DNA of 14,577 nt, from the NCBI GenBank assembly GCA_902836725.1, contig CADFRV010000030.1:1-14577 (forward strand), given 5' to 3'. The notes under the pieces are model-generated. The model was not told the DNA's origin, searched no databases, and was given only the letters and a program-made list of their open reading frames with translations. This DNA comes from Muribaculaceae bacterium (GTDB lineage: Bacteria > Bacteroidota > Bacteroidia > Bacteroidales > Muribaculaceae). Shown here piece after piece: positions 1 through 7,690 of this stretch (position 1 is its first letter; each line of letters begins with the position of its first letter). A program made the position numbers and the translations under genes.

Positions 1-1
1 T

Positions 2-49
2 CAGCTCAAAAACAGCCTCAAATTCTTTTCGAAGAAAAAGTTTAAATGA
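2..49 (+). CDS. Possible C-terminal end of an upstream gene (partial)
   Basis: Frame 2 is open from the window edge and encodes 15 lysine-rich residues (QLKNSLKFFSKKKFK) before a TGA at 47-49. A basic, lysine-rich tail is a common way for a bacterial protein to end, and the stop lies 19 bases before the phosphate transporter start, as expected for a preceding co-directional gene. Frame 1 is also open for 14 codons, so the choice of frame is a guess. No family can be assigned from so short a piece. Confidence 0.25.
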   Translation, partial: QLKNSLKFFSKKKFK

Positions 50-68
50 CTTCATAATCAGAAAACCA

Positions 69-2342
69 ATGGATCTATTATTTCTTTGCGTAGTGATTTT
101 TCTGTTCCTGCTGGCCGTGTTTGATTTGTCGGTGGGAGTGAGCAATGATGCTGTAAACTTTCTGAACTCGGCGATCGGCTCCAAAGCCGCCACTTTCAAA
201 AGGGTTCTGATAGTTGCTTCAGTCGGAGTTTTCATCGGAGCGGCGATGAGCAACGGCATGATGGATATAGCCCGGCACGGGATCTTCCGCCCCGAGCACT
301 TCTCTTTTTATGACCTTATATGCATTTTCATGGCGGTAATGGTCACGGATATCATACTGCTGGATATTTTCAATTCGCTCGGGATGCCCACCTCAACCAC
401 TGTGTCAATGGTGTTCGAGCTGCTTGGCGCCACATTTGTGGTAGCTCTGATAAAGATGGCGGGAGGTATAGATCTGGGATTCAGCGATCTTCTGAATACC
501 GAAAAAGCACTTTCGGTTATATTGGGAATTTTCCTGTCGGTAGCCATCGCGTTCTTTTTCGGCACTGTGGTGCAGTTCCTTTCACGCATGATATTCTCTT
601 TCAATTACCGCAGCCGTCTGAAATGGAAAATCGGAATTTTCGGCGGCATATGCGCCACAGCCATTGTATATTTCCTGTTGATAAAGGGTGCTAAGGATCT
701 CACCTTCATGACACCTGAGGTGAAGATGTGGATAAAAAACAATACGGGGCTGATAATCGTCGGCTGTCTGGTGTTCTTCACACTTCTGATGCAGCTGTTG
801 CATCTGTGCAGGGTAAACGTGCTTAAGGTAATAGTGCTGATGGGGACGTTCGCTCTTGCGATGGCGTTCGCCGGCAATGACCTCGTAAACTTTATCGGTG
901 TGCCTCTGAGCGGTCTGGCATCATACCAGGATTATATTGCCAACGGCACGGGGGATCCGCATACTTTCCTCATGGGGTCTCTCAATGGTTCCGCGAATAC
1001 TCCGATCTATTTCCTAATAGGCGCAGGCGCCATAATGGTTGTGTCGCTCGCTACTTCAAAAAAGGCACGCAATGTCACAAAGACTGAAATAGGGCTTGGC
1101 AGCCAGCAGGGGAGCGACGAGATGTTCGGTTCATCCCGCATTGCCCGGCGCCTTGTAAGATGGACCCTGTCGTTTTTCTCATGGGTGCATGCGGCGACCC
1201 CGCTGAAAGTGCGCCGTTGGTTCGGAAAGCGTTTCAACGTTGACGAAACCATTATGGAGCAGGGCGCATCATTCGACCTCATACGCGGTTCGGTGAATCT
1301 TGTGCTGTCGGGGGCGCTTATCGCATTGGGTACATCGCTCAAACTGCCTCTTTCCACCACTTTTGTTACCTTCATGGTGGCGATGGGTACATCGCTCGCC
1401 GACCGCGCCTGGGGGCGTGAAAGCGCGGTGTTCCGCATCACTGGTGTGATATCGGTTATCGGCGGATGGTTCCTGACTGCCGGTGCGGCGTTTATCGGTG
1501 CCGGCATCATTGTGGCGGCAATGCATTACGGGGGGCACTGGGTGATGTTCCTGCTGGCATCGCTCACGATATTCCTCATCATCCGCAGCGAGCGACGTTT
1601 CAGGGAGAAAAAACAGGCGGAGAACGGAGACATTCTTTTCCAGACTATCATCAATACAGATGAAAAGGAGCAGGTGTGGCCTCTGCTTATGACATATATC
1701 ACCGAACAGCAACAGAAATTTCTGACTTATGCGGCACAGAAATATTCCGACATCACGTCGGCTTTCCTTACAGACAATGCCGGATTGCTGAACAAGACCG
1801 AGTCAAGCTTCGTAAAACAGAAAGCCGTTCTGAAAAACGCCAGACGAAAGGAGACCATCTGCCTGCGGTATCTTGCGAGGGAAACGGCTATCGAGAAAAG
1901 TCCGTGGTTCTATCTCGGCAATAACTGCTGTATGGGAATGCTGTATAATCTCCGGCGCATCAACGAGGTATGCCGTGAGCATGTGGACAACAATTTCCAT
2001 CCGCTTCCTAAATGCCATACGGAAGAATATGAGCAGATCCGCATATGCATCTGCCGCCTGTTCGGTGATACGGTAACTCTCATGCAGAACGGAAGCCTTG
2101 AATCGATAGGCACGTTGCGTCGCCAGTGCGATGAGATAAAGGATATAGTTTCAGATACATACCACAGGGCACACGACCAGTTGAGGGAAGGAGACGCCTC
2201 CACGATGGCCGTACTGTATGTGTATATAAATATGCTTCAGGAAACCCAGGAAATGGTATCTTCCATCCGCAAGTATCTGCGTGCTTTCGCCAAACTTCGC
2301 GATTCCGACTTCCGCACTCGTCCGGCAAGAGCCTCAGTATGA
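69..2342 (+). CDS. PiT-family inorganic phosphate transporter with C-terminal cytosolic domain
   Basis: An inner-membrane transporter that probably takes up inorganic phosphate by cation symport. The 757-residue protein begins with a hydrophobic helix and carries the two diagnostic PiT repeats: SNDAVNFLNSAIGSK near residues 25-39 and AGNDLVNFIGVPLSG near 268-282, each with the invariant Asn-Asp pair. About a dozen hydrophobic segments follow in two blocks up to about residue 505. The last 250 residues are soluble, charged and helical (many Glu, Arg, Gln), resembling the PhoU-like/DUF47-like tail of Bacteroidetes PiT proteins; that tail assignment is by character, not by a motif. The ATG at 69 opens directly onto the first helix, so the start is well placed. 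A truncated porin gene follows. The family is clear; phosphate as substrate is family knowledge. Confidence 0.93.
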   Translation: MDLLFLCVVIFLFLLAVFDLSVGVSNDAVNFLNSAIGSKAATFKRVLIVASVGVFIGAAMSNGMMDIARHGIFRPEHFSFYDLICIFMAVMVTDIILLDIFNSLGMPTSTTVSMVFELLGATFVVALIKMAGGIDLGFSDLLNTEKALSVILGIFLSVAIAFFFGTVVQFLSRMIFSFNYRSRLKWKIGIFGGICATAIVYFLLIKGAKDLTFMTPEVKMWIKNNTGLIIVGCLVFFTLLMQLLHLCRVNVLKVIVLMGTFALAMAFAGNDLVNFIGVPLSGLASYQDYIANGTGDPHTFLMGSLNGSANTPIYFLIGAGAIMVVSLATSKKARNVTKTEIGLGSQQGSDEMFGSSRIARRLVRWTLSFFSWVHAATPLKVRRWFGKRFNVDETIMEQGASFDLIRGSVNLVLSGALIALGTSLKLPLSTTFVTFMVAMGTSLADRAWGRESAVFRITGVISVIGGWFLTAGAAFIGAGIIVAAMHYGGHWVMFLLASLTIFLIIRSERRFREKKQAENGDILFQTIINTDEKEQVWPLLMTYITEQQQKFLTYAAQKYSDITSAFLTDNAGLLNKTESSFVKQKAVLKNARRKETICLRYLARETAIEKSPWFYLGNNCCMGMLYNLRRINEVCREHVDNNFHPLPKCHTEEYEQIRICICRLFGDTVTLMQNGSLESIGTLRRQCDEIKDIVSDTYHRAHDQLREGDASTMAVLYVYINMLQETQEMVSSIRKYLRAFAKLRDSDFRTRPARASV

Positions 2343-2392
2343 TATTACCGTTATCAATTACAGATATCAATTACAGAAAACAGTCGCAGTCT

Positions 2393-2728
2393 ATGAAAAA
2401 GCATCTGTGTATAGGCGCCCTGATAGTGGCCTCGGCATGTTGTACGGCAACGGCAGAGGGTACCGGGCAATACATGCCTGAGATACATGGCACGATAAGA
2501 GCCAAATATGAATACGAGCCGCAGATAGGCAGCGGGCGTTTCGAGATCCGCAACGCGCGTGTGAGTGTGGAAGGGAAAGTGATACCTGTTGTCAGGTACA
2601 AGGCCGAGATAGACCTCTCCGACGAGGGTGCGATAAAAATGCTTGATGCGTACATACGTTTTCAGCCGAAGGATCCATGTGAAATTGCGGAAAGCAGGGA
2701 TGAAAAAAACGTGCGTGTTGGGTGTTGA
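2393..2728 (+). pseudogene. N-terminal remnant of an OprO/OprP-like (phosphate-selective) porin
   Basis: From the ATG at 2393 the frame encodes 111 residues: a signal peptide (MKKHLCIGALIVASACCTA, cleavage near residue 22), then a segment containing IHGTIRAKYEYEP, RFEIRNARVSVEGKV and VRYKAEIDLS, ending with LDAYIRFQP. This pattern matches the first strands of Porin_O_P outer-membrane porins, which are usually 350-400 residues long. After RFQP the resemblance stops, and 19 unrelated residues lead to a TGA. Only about 40 bases then separate the stop from the hpt promoter, so the rest of the barrel is missing, not frameshifted. An ATG at 2339 is in frame but overlaps the transporter stop and would spoil the signal peptide. 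Partnership with the PiT gene fits a phosphate-uptake pair whose outer-membrane half has been lost. A functional small secreted protein is possible but less likely. Confidence 0.7.
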
Positions 2729-2750
2729 AGCAAAAAAATTACTAATTTTG
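2718..2750 (+). promoter_or_regulatory. Bacteroidetes-type promoter of hpt
   Basis: The -7 element TAATTTTG (2743-2750), followed by CAT, matches the TAnnTTTG consensus exactly. Upstream TTG triplets lie at 2718-2720 (22-base spacer) and 2725-2727 (15-base spacer); neither spacing is the ideal 19-20. Transcription would start near 2757, giving hpt a leader of only about 13 bases. The same 11-base core TAATTTTGCAT recurs in front of the SGNH hydrolase on the other strand. Confidence 0.7.
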
Positions 2751-2769
2751 CATCTATATTTTTGGACGC

Positions 2770-3315
2770 ATGGAAGAAGTAACATATAACGGGCTGACTT
2801 TCACGCCCTACATAACCAGAGATAAAATCCAGGAGCGCATCCGGGAGATCGGTAAGGAGATAACGAGGGCATACAAGGGACGTAAACCTCTGTTTCTCTG
2901 TGTGCTTAACGGCGCTTTCCCCTTCGCTTCCGAGCTTTTCCTGAATGTGGACACCGATGCCGAGATCGCTTTTATACGACTTAAGAGCTACGAGGGCACA
3001 GCTTCTTCGGGAGTAGTAAAGGAGGTGATGGGACTGACCGAGGATGTAAGCGGCCGTCCGGTGATTGTGGTGGAAGATATCGTTGACACCGGCAAGACGA
3101 TCAAGCGCCTTGTGGAGCGTCTCAAGCAGGAGAATCCCGCAGAGATCAAAATTGCCACACTGCTTTTCAAACCCGAGAGTCTCTGCACTGATGTGAACCC
3201 CGATTACGTCGGTTTCTCGATCCCGCCAAAGTTCATTATAGGCTTCGGTCTCGATCTTGACGGTCTGGCACGCAATCTGCAGGATATATATGTCCTGAAA
3301 GAGCAGGCCGACTGA
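2770..3315 (+). CDS. hpt: Hypoxanthine phosphoribosyltransferase (purine salvage)
   Basis: A cytosolic enzyme joining hypoxanthine (and usually guanine) to PRPP to give IMP or GMP. The 181-residue product has the type I PRT fold markers: FLCVLNGAFPFASEL near 42-56 (the PPi loop region), an acidic flexible-loop segment with LKSYEGTASSG near 71-81, and the PRPP-binding signature VIVVEDIVDTGKT at 98-110. The C-terminal DYVGFSIPPKFIIGFGLDLD stretch is typical of bacterial Hpt. Length matches the family (about 175-185). The start follows a short leader from the promoter at 2743-2750. It is co-directional with adk, 172 bases downstream; an hpt-adk pair is a common Bacteroidales arrangement. Confidence 0.95.
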   Translation: MEEVTYNGLTFTPYITRDKIQERIREIGKEITRAYKGRKPLFLCVLNGAFPFASELFLNVDTDAEIAFIRLKSYEGTASSGVVKEVMGLTEDVSGRPVIVVEDIVDTGKTIKRLVERLKQENPAEIKIATLLFKPESLCTDVNPDYVGFSIPPKFIIGFGLDLDGLARNLQDIYVLKEQAD

Positions 3316-3317
3316 TT

Positions 3318-3332
3318 TCAGCCCGCGGCTGA
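3318..3332 (+). terminator. Weak hairpin after hpt
   Basis: TCAGCC-CGC-GGCTGA is a perfect six-base stem with a three-base loop, starting three bases after the hpt stop. The sequence after it (TGTTTATG) is a poor T tract, so it may be a 3'-end stabiliser or a leaky terminator. The rest of the hpt-adk gap (to 3487) shows no convincing promoter or gene. Confidence 0.3.
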
Positions 3333-3487
3333 TGTTTATGACCGCTGAGGTTTCAACAATAGGGATATAATAAAAAATACAGGGCTTGCTATGTGCTGGC
3401 CGGTCTGATGGTGTCACCGTGCGTTGACGGCACGGGGCTTATCATATGCGGTCTTGGTCTAAAGCCATAATTCAAAATAAAGTATTT

Positions 3488-4060
3488 ATGAATGTTGTAA
3501 TATTTGGTGCGCCCGGCAGCGGTAAGGGCACACAGAGCGAGAAGATCATCGAGAAATACGCGCTTCATCATATCTCCACCGGAGAAGTGCTGCGTGACCA
3601 CATTGCCCGCAAAACTCCGATCGGGCAGATCGCACATACATATATCAGCCAGGGGCAGCTTATCCCCGACTCGCTGATGATACAGATCCTCGAGGAGATA
3701 ATGGACAATGAGCCTAAGGCAAAGCAAGGTGTGATACTCGACGGTTTCCCCCGCACGATACCGCAGGCCGAGGCACTCAAACGCTTCTTTGACCGCCGCG
3801 GTCTTACACTGGACCATGTCATAGGTCTTGAGGTGCCTGAGGATGAACTGGTGACACGCATGATCAAGCGCGGCCAGGAGACAGGCCGTGCCGACGACAA
3901 CCTTGAGACGATCAAGAACCGTCTGAAAGTATATCATGAGTCCACCACCCCCTTGCGCGACTATTACGTAGGGGAGGGGCTTTACCGTCCGATCCACGGC
4001 AGCGGTTCCGTAGATGAGATTTTCGCCTCGATATCGTCGGCTATCGACGGTCAGGCCTGA
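3488..4060 (+). CDS. adk: Adenylate kinase, short (zinc-free) type
   Basis: A cytosolic enzyme for AMP + ATP = 2 ADP. From the ATG at 3488 the protein is 190 residues and opens with the P-loop directly after a short strand: MNVVIFGAPGSGKGTQ (P-loop 7-15). AMP-site residues follow in ISTGEVLRDHI (29-39) and the signature DGFPRT (85-90). The lid is short, with GRADDNLETIKNRL (133-146) closing the ATP site, and lacks the Cys4 zinc insert. An in-frame ATG at 3446 would add 14 residues before the P-loop strand, which no Adk has, so 3488 is chosen. A strong hairpin lies 29 bases after the stop. Confidence 0.96.
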   Translation: MNVVIFGAPGSGKGTQSEKIIEKYALHHISTGEVLRDHIARKTPIGQIAHTYISQGQLIPDSLMIQILEEIMDNEPKAKQGVILDGFPRTIPQAEALKRFFDRRGLTLDHVIGLEVPEDELVTRMIKRGQETGRADDNLETIKNRLKVYHESTTPLRDYYVGEGLYRPIHGSGSVDEIFASISSAIDGQA

Positions 4061-4089
4061 TCAGACAGCTGTTTGGAAACACAATATGC

Positions 4090-4123
4090 GCGGTGTGCCG
4101 GTAATTCGCCGGCATGCCGCTTT
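4090..4123 (+). terminator. Intrinsic terminator after adk
   Basis: Arms 4090-4101 (GCGGTGTGCCGG) and 4109-4120 (CCGGCATGCCGC) form a 12-pair stem with two G-T pairs around a seven-base loop, followed by TTTCATAT. It lies just downstream of the adk stop and would separate adk from the nucleotidase. The T tract is short (three T), so readthrough is possible. Confidence 0.65.
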
Positions 4124-4159
4124 CATATATGTAAGGCATATAGTGTCGGTAAATTGTTG

Positions 4160-4167
4160 TATCTTCG
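4160..4167 (+). promoter_or_regulatory. Candidate -7 element for the nucleotidase gene
   Basis: TATCTTCG (then CAG) matches TAnnTTTG except for one base and is 68 bases before the start codon. No good TTTG lies at the proper distance upstream, so this is only the best candidate between the adk terminator and the gene. Confidence 0.35.
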
Positions 4168-4235
4168 CAGGCAGGTATCGGCAGATGCCTGCTGACAGAT
4201 TTTTTAACGGCCATTCAAAACAGTTACTTTAGGAA

Positions 4236-5741
4236 ATGAACGGACTTGTAAAGATATCGGGGTGCGCCGCCCTCCTGTTTCTTGCGGCACAGGATCTCTG
4301 CGCGGAAAAACTTGTGCTCGTGCACACCAACGACACACACAGCCAGATAGATCCCACCGACAAGGGGATGGGTGGCGTACAGCGGCGTAAAGTGGTGGTT
4401 GACAGCATACGGGCCGAGCATCCCGACATGGTGCTTGTCGATGCCGGAGATGCCGTTCAGGGCACGCTCTTCTTCACCCTCTATGGCGGAGAGGTGGAGA
4501 TGAAGATGATGAACGAGCTTAGATACGACTACGCCATTCTGGGGAACCACGATTTCGACAACGGTATGGAGGCGCTGGCGCGCAATCTCAAGGAGAGCAA
4601 GAGCCAGTGGATATCCACTAATTACGATGTGGACGGCTCGCTTATCGCGCCATATTTCAAACCATACGTCATACGCGAGACAGGGGGTAAAAAAGTGGGC
4701 ATCATCGGTCTTAACCTTGATCCGGAGGGCATGATCTCTGAAGGGAATTACGATGGGGTGAGATATCTCGACGCCATAAAGGCTGCCAATGCCACCGCAT
4801 GGCATCTGAAGCATAACGAGAAGGTGGATCTGGTGGTGGCGGTGACACATGTGGGATATAACGAAGTGCCCCCCTCCGACCGCGACATAGCGGCTGCTTC
4901 CGAAGATATCGACGTGATACTTGGCGGCCACTCGCACACGCTGATAAAACCTGGCAGCGGCGACGAATGGGTGACCAATTCGGTAGGGCGCCCCGTGCTT
5001 GTGGCTCAGAACGGCAAGAGCGGAGGATATGTGTCGGAGGTTACCATTGACCTTGACAGCATCGGCACCGCACTTCCGCGCTATAAGCAGATAGCCATAG
5101 ACAGCAGGCTTGACGCGCGCGTTGACCATCGTCTCGACTCGATCCTCGCCCCATACCGCAAGGGTGTGGATGAGATGATGGGTAAGAAGATAGGCAAAAG
5201 TGCCTCGGAACTTTCAAACGCGGAAGCGCCGCTGCTCAATTTCCTTTCGGACTTCTGTCTTGACGAGGCCGCCAGACTTGTGGACGGAAAAGTGGATCTC
5301 GCCCTGATGAACAAGGGTGGCATACGCCGTAGCCTTCCGAAAGGCGACATCACCCAGGGGCAGATCATAATGATGCAGCCGTTTGACAACCGCATTGTGG
5401 TTGAAGATATAAAAGGATCGGATCTTGCCGAGGCATTTGACGTGATGGCCTCCCGCGGTGGCGACGGCGTGAGCCGCGGTGTGGAGGCGGTGTTCGATCC
5501 CTCCACCAGGAAATGCACATCAGTCACAATCAATGGCGCCCCCATTGATCCCGAGCGCATATACCGTGTGGCGACCATTGATTATCTAGCCAACGGGGGC
5601 GACTACATGAAGCCGTTGACCCGCGGCACACAGATCGCCAAAAGTTCGCGTGTGGTGTATGCCGACCTCATAGATTACATAAAGTCCATAAAGAAGATAA
5701 AGCCCCGCACCGAAGTGCGCATGCGTCCCGCCTCCCGGTAA
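4236..5741 (+). CDS. Secreted 5'-nucleotidase / metallophosphatase, two-domain UshA-like
   Basis: A periplasmic or surface hydrolase that probably removes phosphate from nucleotides or related phosphomonoesters. Of 501 residues, the first 23 form a signal peptide ending LCA. The N-terminal calcineurin-like domain (about 25-280) carries all dimetal motifs: HTNDTHS at 30-36, DAGD at 69-72, GNHDFDNG at 103-110, THVG at 204-207 and GGHSH at 230-234. The C-terminal 5'-nucleotidase domain (about 315-490) has NKGGIRR at 359-365, PFDN at 382-385 and the substrate-loop NGGDYM at 453-458, where UshA-type enzymes commonly have GGDG. Some Bacteroides encode these halves as two adjacent genes; here they are fused. 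The gene follows hpt and adk and ends at a strong terminator. Exact substrate is not determinable; UDP-sugar hydrolase and 2',3'-cyclic phosphodiesterase are alternatives. Confidence 0.92.
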   Translation: MNGLVKISGCAALLFLAAQDLCAEKLVLVHTNDTHSQIDPTDKGMGGVQRRKVVVDSIRAEHPDMVLVDAGDAVQGTLFFTLYGGEVEMKMMNELRYDYAILGNHDFDNGMEALARNLKESKSQWISTNYDVDGSLIAPYFKPYVIRETGGKKVGIIGLNLDPEGMISEGNYDGVRYLDAIKAANATAWHLKHNEKVDLVVAVTHVGYNEVPPSDRDIAAASEDIDVILGGHSHTLIKPGSGDEWVTNSVGRPVLVAQNGKSGGYVSEVTIDLDSIGTALPRYKQIAIDSRLDARVDHRLDSILAPYRKGVDEMMGKKIGKSASELSNAEAPLLNFLSDFCLDEAARLVDGKVDLALMNKGGIRRSLPKGDITQGQIIMMQPFDNRIVVEDIKGSDLAEAFDVMASRGGDGVSRGVEAVFDPSTRKCTSVTINGAPIDPERIYRVATIDYLANGGDYMKPLTRGTQIAKSSRVVYADLIDYIKSIKKIKPRTEVRMRPASR

Positions 5742-5817
5742 AACGCGCTCCGACATATCGCGTGCCGGTAGACAATCTGTAGCTCCAAAATCTCAGGCGG
5801 CAGCAATTGTACGTAAT

Positions 5818-5855
5818 AAGGCGCTGTACCGAAACCCGATGGTACAGCGCCTTTT
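5818..5855. terminator. Bidirectional intrinsic terminator between convergent genes
   Basis: A perfect 13-pair stem (5818-5830 with 5841-5853, AAGGCGCTGTACC and its complement) encloses a ten-base loop and ends in CTTTT on the plus strand. It is placed between the nucleotidase stop (5741) and the GH172 stop (5914), which read towards each other, so it can serve both; the plus-strand T tract is the better one. Confidence 0.9.
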
Positions 5856-5913
5856 CAGAACGCATTTTCACCTGTTATGATTCTGTATATTATTGTGCGG
5901 ATGAGGCTTGCGG

Positions 5914-7554
5914 TCAAAGATCGGCGGGAAGAAGGGGGCGCATGGCCTCGGGGGCATCTGAAACTCCTGTTGCGACAGCGTCATAGTCGCCATACCAGTA
6001 TGTGGTTGTGGAGTAATCGACATACCCGCTGTCCCATCCGAGCATTTCGATGTCGAACCTGAATGTGCGGTCGAAGGGGATGGCGTCGAGATGCCTTGTA
6101 CGGTAGAAGGCATTGTAGCCGTGCGAGGTCTCCAGGTCGGCGCGTGGCGCGCCTCCGAAAGGTGTGTGGAACGGATATACGGGCGCCCATGAACTGTTGT
6201 AATAATCCTCTGTGCCGGTACCGAAATGCGAGGGGAATGTGTCACCGTCCACCCAGATCTTCTCGTCGCCTTCGCCATACCATCGTGGAGCGTGGTTGAA
6301 CAGCGACAGAAGATCGCCTTTATATAGTCCTTTGCCGTGGATGGTAGCGAAGTTCCAGTCGGCACATCGGGCATCCTCGTCGTAGTTGTTATGGATGTAT
6401 ATGCTGTCCTGCTGGCGCCAGGATGCATGGAAGTATAATGAGCGGCTGTCCCATTTCAGCGGGGCCACAGTGACGTCTACAGATACATTCACATCGTATG
6501 CCGACAGATTTAATATCTCTATGTCGCCGGTCTTTCGATATGGCATGAGCCATCTGCTGACAATGTTTCCTTTGCCGTCTGCCGAGAGGTACCAGCTGTC
6601 TACAAGGGGAGCACCCATGCCTCCTCCCGAGAAGTCCCCGAGGGGCACCCATACGGTCTGTTTTTTATCGAATCCGGCTTTGAAAATGAGCTGCCTCATT
6701 ACAGTGGCGTATGCCTCAGGATCCTCACCTGATACCGAGAATCTGATTTCATACACGGCGTTGTTCCCTTTTGGCAACCTTACGGAGATGGAATCGCCTG
6801 ACGGTATATTTTTCTTTTCGGAAAGTGTCTTGAACTGTTTGCCCGACGGGGATACCGGGTCCAGCAGCGCGCTGTTGACCGCCGCCAGTTTCTTGCGGGC
6901 TTTGTCCATGATATCAGTCGAAAAGGTCTCTACCGATACGTTCTCGGGGTATTTGCGGAAATTGATGTGGTAGTATTTGGGAGTAGGATTTATGCCCGTT
7001 TCATCCTCGAATGTGATTTTGCAGCTTTTAGCGTAGGGGATAGGCAGGAAGGATGTATTTCCCCCTTTCCCGTCGGGGGTGTAGCTCGTATGCGCCATCA
7101 CTATGCCTTTCTTTATTTCCGGCATATCAAGCTGCATGAGGTCGTATGCAGGTATGATGAGGCCGGGTGTTTCCGAGCCGTCGAAATAGAAGCGCCATGT
7201 GCCGCGTTTGTCGAGCGTAGTGATCCATATGCGTGTCACCGCACCCGGACCGGCTTCGTCGAACATCACTTTCTCGATGCGTCCGTCGATGGTATCTGTC
7301 CGCTCTATGCCGAATCCGTCATTGTTGGCGAACCATCCCGGCTTGTCGGGGGACACTGATCTCCGGTCATAGCTGCTCACCTGGCCTGACCGGTATGCCG
7401 GTTCCGGCATACGCGCCTGCTGCTCGGCTGAGATCATTTCGTCGAGCAATTTTTCAAATGTGACCTGGTATTCATTGTCAGATCCTTTCTGGCGTGCAGA
7501 CAGATTGAATGCAAACAGTAGCGTGAGGATCGCACAGATGGATGTTCCCTTCAT
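5914..7554 (-). CDS. Secreted GH172 (DUF2961) glycoside hydrolase
   Basis: A putative exo-acting furanosidase. DUF2961 was reclassified as GH172, whose characterised members act on alpha-D-fructofuranosides and alpha-D-arabinofuranosides. From the ATG at 7554 the protein has 546 residues with a signal peptide (MKGTSICAILTLLFAFNLSA); no lipobox is seen, so it is probably periplasmic. The N-terminal jelly-roll part has the family features WFANNDGFG, GPGAVTRIWI, WRFYFDG and the SGGGMGAPLVDSWY region. The active-site segment is WYGEGDEKIWVDGD (425-438) followed by FGTGTEDYY (444-452). Glu428 and Glu449 lie 21 residues apart, the spacing I recall for the nucleophile and acid/base pair of the Bifidobacterium enzyme. 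An upstream in-frame extension of 37 residues precedes the signal peptide and contains the promoter, so it is rejected. It is monocistronic, with no SusC/SusD neighbours. Substrate unknown. Confidence 0.88.
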   Translation of the reverse strand: MKGTSICAILTLLFAFNLSARQKGSDNEYQVTFEKLLDEMISAEQQARMPEPAYRSGQVSSYDRRSVSPDKPGWFANNDGFGIERTDTIDGRIEKVMFDEAGPGAVTRIWITTLDKRGTWRFYFDGSETPGLIIPAYDLMQLDMPEIKKGIVMAHTSYTPDGKGGNTSFLPIPYAKSCKITFEDETGINPTPKYYHINFRKYPENVSVETFSTDIMDKARKKLAAVNSALLDPVSPSGKQFKTLSEKKNIPSGDSISVRLPKGNNAVYEIRFSVSGEDPEAYATVMRQLIFKAGFDKKQTVWVPLGDFSGGGMGAPLVDSWYLSADGKGNIVSRWLMPYRKTGDIEILNLSAYDVNVSVDVTVAPLKWDSRSLYFHASWRQQDSIYIHNNYDEDARCADWNFATIHGKGLYKGDLLSLFNHAPRWYGEGDEKIWVDGDTFPSHFGTGTEDYYNSSWAPVYPFHTPFGGAPRADLETSHGYNAFYRTRHLDAIPFDRTFRFDIEMLGWDSGYVDYSTTTYWYGDYDAVATGVSDAPEAMRPLLPADL

Positions 7555-7585
7555 GGTAATAAGATGGATATATGTATTTTTAATG

Positions 7586-7593
7586 CAAAAATA
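7586..7593 (-). promoter_or_regulatory. -7 element of the GH172 gene
   Basis: On the minus strand TATTTTTG followed by CAT matches TAnnTTTG exactly, 32 bases before the ATG. A TTTG upstream lies 26 bases away, longer than usual, so the -33 box is uncertain. The 12-mer CGTATTTTTGCA is shared exactly with the promoter upstream of asd. A short inverted repeat (ATACGG 7591-7596 / CCGTAT 7604-7609) overlaps the upstream edge and could be an operator, or chance. Confidence 0.65.
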
Positions 7594-7690
7594 CGGAGAA
7601 TGGCCGTATGGGGCTATCACAAATGTTGCGATTATTATAACTAATGGTTCACAGCTCAGGGCCAATACACACGGAAAGGGGAAAACGGTG

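Noticed and set aside
2662..3417. A 251-codon minus-strand open frame opposite hpt
   Set aside because: It spans the hpt promoter and gene, and its product shows no family resemblance.
4167..4205. Stem GCAGGCA/TGCCTGC followed by six T residues before the nucleotidase gene
   Set aside because: The loop is 12 bases and seven bases separate the stem from the T run, so it is a poor terminator. If the -7 box at 4160 is used, the stem is partly outside the transcript. Not strong enough to annotate.
4213..4231. CAGTTACTT before the nucleotidase start, resembling the end of the palindromic repeat
   Set aside because: Only nine exact bases match, and neither the palindrome nor the other end of the element is present. 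Chance is sufficient.
4224..5129. A 301-codon minus-strand open frame opposite the nucleotidase
   Set aside because: The plus strand encodes all nucleotidase motifs; the antisense product is His/Val-rich with no domain and no start signal.
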